Shown in pieces: positions 57,742 through 64,000 of a stretch of DNA of 64,000 nt. The notes beneath the pieces were generated by a model. That model was not told the DNA's origin. It was given only the letters and a program-made list of their open reading frames with translations, and ran no database searches. The position numbers and the translations under genes were made by a program. The DNA lies in contig NC_092799.1 in NCBI RefSeq assembly GCF_918797505.1, positions 26,846,382-26,910,381 of the forward strand. The letters run 5' to 3'. The stretch's first letter is position 1, and every line of letters starts with the position of its first letter. The stretch comes from Bemisia tabaci. Its lineage: Eukaryota; Arthropoda; Insecta; Hemiptera; Aleyrodidae.

Positions 57742-58523
57742 CAGGGCCGGATTTACCTACTTGCCGCCCCCTTCTCATTCGTTTTGAAACAGCAATGAAA
57801 ACCATCAAATGAACGTGCCAGCGGGGGAGGGGTGCATAAGACGCGTTTACTGGTGTTGAACAAATTTTTGGAAAAGCCCTGTCAACACCACTAGTAAAAG
57901 TTCACGGAACATTGCACGAAAGTTAAGTTTCGTAAATCTATCTCTGTGTGGACAAGACCTTCCATTCATTAGAAATGAACGAAAAAATTATGAAAGAACA
58001 AACATAAATGTGGATTAATGATTTTAACTTCCGCCGCCGCACCTCGCAGACCGCACTGTTTGACGCAATGCGTGAAGTATTCACGCTGTCTTGTAGGCGC
58101 TGTGCGTCTCGCGCTGACCGCACTGTGTTTGATGCAATGCGTGAAGTATTCGTGCAGTCTTGTAAGCGCTAATATGTGTTACATGCCGACCGCCGCGCCG
58201 AGGGCTTCTCCTTTTCATCTCAAGTCCTCGTCATCATTTCTCTTTAAGTCGCGCCGTTCTAAGCCAAATTGCGTGTTTGGTTTCTCTCGTAACTCGACTT
58301 ATTGAGGGTGCTGTCTCTTGTATCACTAAGAGACGAACAAATTAGAAATTACTATACTGTCAGGAAATGAGAGATTTTGTCGCCTTTTTTCGTTTGTAAT
58401 TTTGTTTGTATAAATCCGATTTTTTTTTATACCTACACTTTTAAAAATTGCAAATTTTTGCCGCCCCTTAGATTTGCCGCCATGGGCCGCGGCCCATGTG
58501 GCCACCCCCTTAATCCGGCCCTG
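57742..58523 (+). mobile_element. hAT-type non-autonomous element 2 (TSD CATCTGGG) carrying family B units
   Basis: 782 bp. Ends CAGGGCCGGATTTACC / TTAATCCGGCCCTG. Perfect 8-bp duplication CATCTGGG (57734-57741, 58524-58531). Near the right end is the palindrome CATGGGCCGCGGCCCATG (58481-58498). The interior 58045-58200 contains two 69-bp family B units. No transposase. Confidence 0.9.
58045..58200 (-). repeat. family B tandem units inside hAT element 2
   Basis: GCAATGCGTGAAGTATTC at 58065 and 58134 (69 bp apart) with CTTGTAGGCGCT / CTTGTAAGCGCT following, as in 8397-9125. Confidence 0.8.
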
Positions 58524-58546
58524 CATCTGGGTCACATGAACCGAAG

Positions 58547-59005
58547 TGGATCGCGTTAAGCAGAAAGGAACCAAGCCACATCAGCTGTTGCCAAATTTAA
58601 CGGGACAAATTAATTTTTTACAAGAGGACGTTTGTGCGGATTATTTTAAAAATGTGAAGGTAATTGCTTCGTACTACATATTGTATGTAAAAAATTCACT
58701 GCTTGCACAATAATCCGCACAACTGTTTTTCTGTAAAACATTAAATTACCCAGTTGCCGACATCGGTTGGTCCAGTGGTTAGCGCAACTGATCACAGACC
58801 TAGATGTCCCGGGTTCGAATCCCGACCTCGGTGGCAAGATTTGATGGTCTCAGATCTTGTCTCCGTGGAGTGGCATGGATGTTTCTCTTCGTTTCTTCCT
58901 TTGTACTTCCGTTTCTACTGTTGTTGTAATCTTCCCATCATTTAGCGGTGGCTGTTTGTCTACACGACTAAGGCCAATGAACTATACCTAGAGTGCGCAA
59001 GCTCT

Positions 59006-59068
<63 letters not shown>

Positions 59069-59128
59069 ACCCAGTTAAATTTGGCAAAATCTGATGTAGC
59101 TTGGTTCCTTTCTGCTTAACGTGGTCCA
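58547..59128 (+). mobile_element. family F MITE, copy 3, interrupted by a SINE
   Basis: TGGATCGCGTTAAGCAGAAA at the left and TTTCTGCTTAACGTGGTCCA at the right, with CATCAGCTGTTGCCAAATTT / AAATTTGGCAAAATCTGATG inner arms. Removing 58756-59076 restores continuity. Confidence 0.85.
58756..59066 (+). mobile_element. tRNA-derived SINE, full length, A60 tail
   Basis: 251-bp body plus 60 A. Pol III promoter: A box TGGTCCAGTGG (58768-58778) and B box GGTTCGAATCC (58812-58822), in a tRNA-like head GCCGACATCGGTTGGTCC..GGTGGCA. Target duplication TTACCCAGTT (58746-58755 and 59067-59076), up to 13 bp if adjacent A's are counted. Mobilised by a LINE in trans. The long pure tail suggests recent insertion. 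Confidence 0.92.
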
Positions 59129-59604
59129 GTTACGATTCCCATAACCGAAAACATCGTCAACCCGGGCCAAAAATGTTGATACTACTTTTTAATCGAATAT
59201 TTTTTTTATTTGTTACACGGACTTTCCGTGAGTGTTGGTCGGTTGAAAACTCTCCGTTTTTTCCGTCACTTTTCCATGACGTCACGAAGGGCCGTCACTA
59301 TTCTTTATCGGCTGTTACTCACGCTTGGGACGTCCGCTTGGAACGCGTGGAGCGACATCGTTCAAATGGCGAATAAAACTACCTACCTCGCATGAAGCAA
59401 GCTGTAAACACAGGCCGAAAAAGAGGAAATTCACGCCACTGCCGCTCTTCCGATATTAAATTTTTAAAGCTTCATAGCAACCTATCCCTACGTCTCAGTG
59501 CTGTCGGATCGAACGAACATCATTGTATTGCCAAAGCTTCTCCTTTAAAACCTTATCGATATCAGTTATGAATATGTAAGAGTCATCATTTACGCCGGAA
59601 GGAA
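59129..59604. other. gene-free DNA
   Basis: Nothing recognised. Confidence 0.35.
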
Positions 59605-59846
59605 CACTGGAAAAAAAAAAGAAAGAAAAAAAAAACACATTAGATCTTGAGCCTAGACTCTTGAAAACATTGACAAGAAAAAATACTCCTGATTCAATCA
59701 GATTTAAGCCTTAATCAAAAGGAAATCCGCTCAAATTAAGAGGCTTGGTTCTTGATTTAAGCAAAAATCAGATTGAATCAAGAGTATTTTTTCTTGTCGA
59801 AGGTTTTAAGAGTCTCGACTCTAGATCCAATGTGTTTTTTCCAGTG
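59605..59846 (+). mobile_element. family C MITE, copy 5 (TSD AA)
   Basis: CACTGG..CCAGTG ends with the A-rich block expanded at the left. AA on both sides. Very similar to copies 2 and 6. Confidence 0.9.
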
Positions 59847-60077
59847 AATTTAAACGCGCGCGTACATTTTTAACCTTAATTTACCAATAATCTGGAGAAT
59901 ATTTTGCAATAACCACGTCTCAAGTGTCGTAAAACATCAATGGGACGAAAAGAAGGATAATATAAACATGCAGGAGCAATGGACTCGGATCAAAATTCGG
60001 TTACTCCTCAAGAGTCAACACCCCGGAGATACCTCAGCTCGCGACCACCGTTCATACTGCCGTCCTCAGCAAAATCA

Positions 60078-60316
60078 CACTGGAAAAAAGAAACACATTG
60101 GATCTAGAGTCCAGACTCTTGAAAACATTGACAAAAAAAAAAAAAAAAAATACTCTTGACTCAATCAGATTCTTGCTTAAATTAAAAGGAAATCCGCTCA
60201 AATTAAGAGGCTTGGTTCTTGATTTAAGCAAAAATCCGATTGAATCAAGAGTATTTTTTCTTGTCAACGTTTTCAAGAGTCTGGACTCTGGATCCAATGT
60301 GTTTTTTTTTCCAGTG
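60078..60316 (+). mobile_element. family C MITE, copy 6 (TSD CA)
   Basis: CACTGGAAAAAAGAAACACA / TGTTTTTTTTTCCAGTG ends, CA on both sides, with an A18 run at 60133-60150 where other copies have about 6. Confidence 0.9.
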
Positions 60317-60631
60317 CACCGTAAATCCACTCTAGATTTTTCCAGATTTTCACCAAAAAACCAACGACCATTTTTATCTTTTAGTTTCAAAATATCTGAG
60401 GATTCTGGGATTTCAACTCTCCACAACTTTCAAACTCCACCGAGGATTCGATCCACAAAATAAAGCATCCTAGTGATCAGGTTTTCTCGTAAAAGAACAG
60501 TATGTGCGGAGGGAAAATTCAAAAAGTTGATTGGAGTTGCGGCGGTTTTGCTGTGGACGGCAGCAAATTAGACACTCGCATCGTTAGATTATTCATAAGA
60601 CACATCTTTGTTTTCGACATAGCCGTCCAAT
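60317..60631. other. gene-free DNA
   Basis: No exon or repeat recognised. Confidence 0.35.
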
Positions 60632-61066
60632 CAGTGTTAGAAACTCACAGGCGCCAACGCGCCAAATCCGCCTAAAAATTCGGTCATGGCGCTTAAAAAA
60701 AAAAGCCTTTGCGCCATCGTGGCCCCTAGAAATTGCCCCCTAAAGATCTGGATTTTCATAGGAAGTCACATAAAGAAAGAAAAACAAATTTATTTGAATT
60801 AAAAAAAACTCGGAATTTTCAGCACTACAAGTGAAAGCTTTTTCTATTCTTCACGATTTCTTCTTAGTGATTTTTTTGTCTTCCCCAAGTTACAGCTACT
60901 TAACATTTCTGTTACGAAAATATCTTACGTCTAACTTTTTACTAAATGCGCCGTAATATTATAGGCAAAAAGTCAATTTAGCCCCTAAAAAATCTTCAAT
61001 GGCGCCTAAAAATCGGGCTTGATGCGCCACATGGCTCTAAAACTCAAAGGTGAGTTTCGAACTCTG
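60632..61066 (+). mobile_element. hAT-type non-autonomous element 3 (TSD CGTCCAAT)
   Basis: 435 bp. Ends CAGTGTTAGAAACTCAC / GTGAGTTTCGAACTCTG. Perfect 8-bp duplication CGTCCAAT (60624-60631, 61067-61074). The subterminal GGCGCC and GCGCCA-rich blocks are inverted. Confidence 0.9.
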
Positions 61067-61500
61067 CGTCCAATGATATAGCGTATCTTAGTCCTGCCTT
61101 GTGCATGATACATAATTGAACAAATCTGTGTGCATAGTTTCCAGCGGAAAAATCGGAAAAAGTCGTTGTTGGAAATCCGTGCGGTGCGGCAATGATGTGG
61201 CGGGTCGGGCGGCTCGCACGCAGATGACGTGCGTAACACGTTGGAGGATGTTAATTCGTGATTTTCCGCAGTCGGCGACGGTATTTTTAGTCTTTGTTCT
61301 ATCACCCCGGGCCCCAGAGCGATTTGTCCACGTGTTCTCATAATTCGCTCGCATTTTGAGGAAGTGAATCCGAGAACCCGCTCTCACCTAGTCGAATCGG
61401 TCCTAGCCAAAACTGAACGTTGGAACATGTCTAAAATCCGATGAGCTACCAGAACACACGGGGTTTCAACGGGCCTAGACAACCGAAAATTCTTAGAAAA
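61067..61500. other. gene-free DNA
   Basis: Frames on both strands (61006-61387) have no recognisable feature. Confidence 0.35.
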
Positions 61501-61935
61501 TAGGTCAGTTGCGCTGGTCTTATAATCGTGTTTTTATGCTTGATTCCTATAGATCAGCTAAAAATAATAAGATTTGTCCAAATCGCAACTTTCTACGTTC
61601 ATTATTAACCAAGACATTAAATATTATCCAAGATATAGCGCTTTGAAAAATGTGCTTTAATGACGTCATCCACCGCCATAGTGATGACAGCCTCGGTTTC
61701 TCTCTCCTTGCTTTCATCCGAGTTACACGTTGAGAAACAGTGCAAACTTATGTTTTCGTGATTGATGAAATCAAGGTGGAAGAAACCAAGGATGTCACTC
61801 CCACAGTGGATAAGGTCAAAAACCCGACTTTTCAAAGGACGATATCTCTGTTAATATTGAACGTAGAAAGTTGCTGTTTGGACCGATCTTATTACTTTTA
61901 GCTAAACACGATTCCATTACCAGCGCAATTGACCC
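61501..61935. mobile_element. family G2 palindromic element, complete copy
   Basis: AGGTCAGTTGCGCTGGTC / ACCAGCGCAATTGACC ends; arms matching through AATCGTGTTTTTATGCTT, AAAATAATAAGAT, TGACGTCATCCACC and AAGGTGGAAGAAACCAAGG; centre near 61720. Confidence 0.85.
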
Positions 61936-61944
61936 ATTCTATCA

Positions 61945-62335
61945 GGCGAGGGAATTTTTTCATTTTCATAGTTCTTGGCGTGAAAATTGTGGATGTGAAG
62001 TCAGGGGATTTCGATGATTTTGGCGGTCCAGACCATAAAAAAGCCAGGGAATTGTTTTTCTTTCGACTTCGTAAAGACACTTATACAGTCAGGACTGTCG
62101 GAGTTCCGGAAAACCTTGAAAGTTGGGGACAATCTGGGATTTTACGGCAACCTGGAAAAGTCAGGGAAAGTTCGAGAATTTTGCGAGCAGTGCCTTTCAC
62201 AGAAATCAGTGTCATTGAAAGGAAGAATATCCGAGTTGAATTGTTGAAATATTGTCCGAATATTAGAGTCAGTGAAAGCAAGAAAAGTTCAGAAAACTCA
62301 GGAAATTGGAAAATGAAGAAATTCGAGGAACCCTG
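61945..62335. repeat. possible GTCAGGG-type MITE
   Basis: GGCGAGGGAATTTTTTCATT at the left resembles the inverse of AATGAAGAAATTCGAGGAAC at the right. Interior phrases AAAGTCAGGGAAAGTT are typical of the CAGGG repeat group. Confidence 0.4.
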
Positions 62336-62685
62336 TAAGTCATTCCTACGGAACGCATAGTCCATCTGGAGTTTGACTTTTTAGGCCCCAGCTGTTGGCA
62401 TCTAACGATTCCGTTAAGAATGGCGCGAATCATTATTGAGAATTCGCGAAACGAGCGCGGTTGCAGATAGGTCGTCGTAATCGTCGCGTCGCATTGGTCA
62501 CTGCGTCGCGTGCCGTGTTCACGTGCAATGCTCCTTCGCAAGGCTCTTGCCGGATCGTTTCTTTCACTTATCGTCGGTTTCATCAAATCAAGTTTTGCAA
62601 AGGAAAGGAACCAGCCCGCGGCGTGTGCTGCCACTTTTCCGTGCCTTATTATATTCCCAGAGCACACGGAAAGAAACACTTTTAT
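62336..62685. other. gene-free DNA with open frames on both strands
   Basis: Open frames of 80-160 codons (62269-62911) overlap on both strands without protein features. Not called as genes. Confidence 0.35.
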
Positions 62686-62745
62686 TGCAAGGACTGGATT
62701 TGAATCAGTCACATCGAAAACGCACCAACTCGGTGACTCGAAAAT
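62686..62745 (-). repeat. tRNA-like (SINE-type) fragment
   Basis: On the minus strand, CACCGAGTTGGTGCG precedes GATTCAAATCC (62696-62706), an imperfect A box / B box pair as in a SINE head. Too diverged for a tRNA gene. Confidence 0.4.
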
Positions 62746-63680
62746 TCTCAATTTCAATTACAGACAGTCAATTTTTATAAAGGTCATTGAAAGTAGCGCA
62801 TCTGTTTCAACTTGGACCATTAAAGTGCCCTTGAGTGCTTGGTTTTTGCATAAAAAATCTTTTACTTTGACTAACTTCTTCACCTACTGTGCAGTCTTGT
62901 ATGTGTCTTGATTATTTTCATTTTTTCGAGTTGGTGTGTTTTTGTTCTCACTGATTCTTTTTAGCTCATGTGAAATTCTGAGCTTACAAGTTCCTGCAAC
63001 CAAAGTTGTCAGTCAGTTCATTTCATTTCAGTTCAGATAACCGAAGTATTTCGTAAAGAGGGCGGATACTGTTAGTATGACTAACAAATACTTGGATCCC
63101 CGTGATTGAAAACTTCATTTACCTGGACCGAAAATTTTACAATTCCTTACTGAAGATTTTCTCTCCATGCATTGACCGCGGCGCCAAGGTCGGCGTTACT
63201 ATAGACAGCTTTCGTATCATAGTTTGATCAAATTTTGATCATATATGGCTGCCGATCGGTTGGAAAGCTGAATGCTCCAGAACCAGAGCATTGAAGGTGC
63301 CTGCGAAATTGCGGTGATACGCACAAATGGACACATTCGTGATTCGTGCCAGGGTTGAATTATATGCTTGACAACATACTTTCGTGGATGAATATTGTAC
63401 GTTTTTTTCGTTCGAACAGTCATGAGGCAACAGTGCAGAATAGTCATTAAGCAGTAATTAAAACACGTTTTTTCTGCGTTGTAGCGTCTTGCCATGCACT
63501 CTCCTTACAAACCCATTTAATCCGGGTGGTGTGTCTCATTCAAGTTATCGCCCGCCACAGGAAATAGAATTTCAAGTAGAGGGCGGTTACCCAAGGAACA
63601 ATTTTTTTTTGTTTCCGGTTTCGAACTACAACTTTTGCCAAACACTTTTTTTTTAATTATTTCTTTTTAACCATCTGGCG
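62746..63680. other. gene-free DNA
   Basis: Nothing recognised. Confidence 0.35.
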
Positions 63681-63689
63681 TAACTTCCA

Positions 63690-63812
63690 TTGTCAGGAAA
63701 TTTCACCAAAATTTGTCGGGGAAAACAGGGAAATGCCAGGGAATTTCATTTTCTAGATTCGGTGGCAACCCTGTACACCGCACTTACAACTGCGCAGCTC
63801 GTAGACACCCTG
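63690..63812 (+). repeat. CAGGG-group repeat and a lone family E terminus
   Basis: GTCAGGAAATTTCACC..GATTCGGTGGCAACCCTG recurs at about 31240-31285. GTAGACACCCTG (63801-63812) is an isolated E-type end. Confidence 0.5.
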
Positions 63813-63820
63813 ATTTTTGG

Positions 63821-64000
63821 CCTTGCCAAGGAAGAACGCCGTATGAGCCTTCAGGCATTGCCAAATCTCCCTTGAAAAATCCTGATTTTTCGGGAAAAGG
63901 TGTAAATATTTTTCTTCCGACTTTTCAGGGAATTTTGTTCGTATGATCTAAATTATCTGAAAATTTCAAGAGAATATATTCATGACTCTCCTCAAAAATA
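63821..64000 (+). mobile_element. family A MITE, copy 6 (cut by the window edge)
   Basis: TTGCCAAGGAAGAACGCCGT..GCCTTCAGGCATTGCC begins a copy whose right arm lies outside the window. Confidence 0.8.

Noticed and set aside
62269..62911. Overlapping 133- and 162-codon frames on opposite strands
   Set aside because: They overlap a tRNA-like fragment and a CAGGG-type repeat. Neither has recognisable protein features, and antisense overlap argues for chance.

Overview
This window is animal nuclear DNA, almost certainly from an insect. It is AT-rich, has spliced genes with GT-AG introns, and holds a ZAD zinc-finger gene (a class expanded in arthropods). It is densely packed with short non-autonomous DNA transposons. 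The repeat families feel hemipteran (whitefly-like), but that is an impression from memory and I could not test it. There is no bacterial-style gene organisation, CRISPR array or operon.

Layout. 1-5837 (minus): the first six coding exons of a ZAD/AT-hook/C2H2 zinc-finger protein. All splice phases agree and the gene runs off the left edge. 5.8-13.9 kb: intergenic, with a foldback repeat, pyrimidine-rich arrays, a 1.28-kb palindrome, and a MITE split by a 2.2-kb insertion that carries a dead mariner. 13.9-14.6 kb: one probable coding exon of an unrecognised acidic protein with 8-residue repeats. 15.5-16.3 kb: a 159-bp minisatellite. 16.3-31 kb: hairpins and MITEs mixed with GC-rich patches. 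31.3-31.8 kb: a CpG-rich putative promoter and non-coding first exon ending in a good splice donor. 32-47.7 kb: a long gene-free stretch of repeats and possible conserved elements. 47.7-48.9 kb: an exon pair encoding a short Pro/Ala-rich protein, which could belong to the promoter at 31.4 kb. 49-64 kb: more MITEs, three of them with fully resolved insertion footprints, plus a young tRNA-derived SINE with a 60-nt poly(A) tail.

The most informative content is the transposable elements. Target-site duplications can be read directly: 8 bp for three hAT-type elements, 4 bp for the CTGCCGTGCTAAGG family, 2 bp for the CACTG families, 10 bp for one GTGGCGTG element, 5 bp for a nested element with a rebuilt empty site, TA for two mariner-type elements, and at least 10 bp for the SINE. 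One family (CAGGGTGTCTAC) stands out: all three copies are flanked by unusually long (26-46 bp) imperfect direct duplications. Two of those copies are truncated at opposite ends. That is the best candidate here for an unusual mechanism.

Family labels used below (A, C, D, E and so on) are my own. Identities and boundaries were judged by eye. Long stretches without a gene are listed as such.
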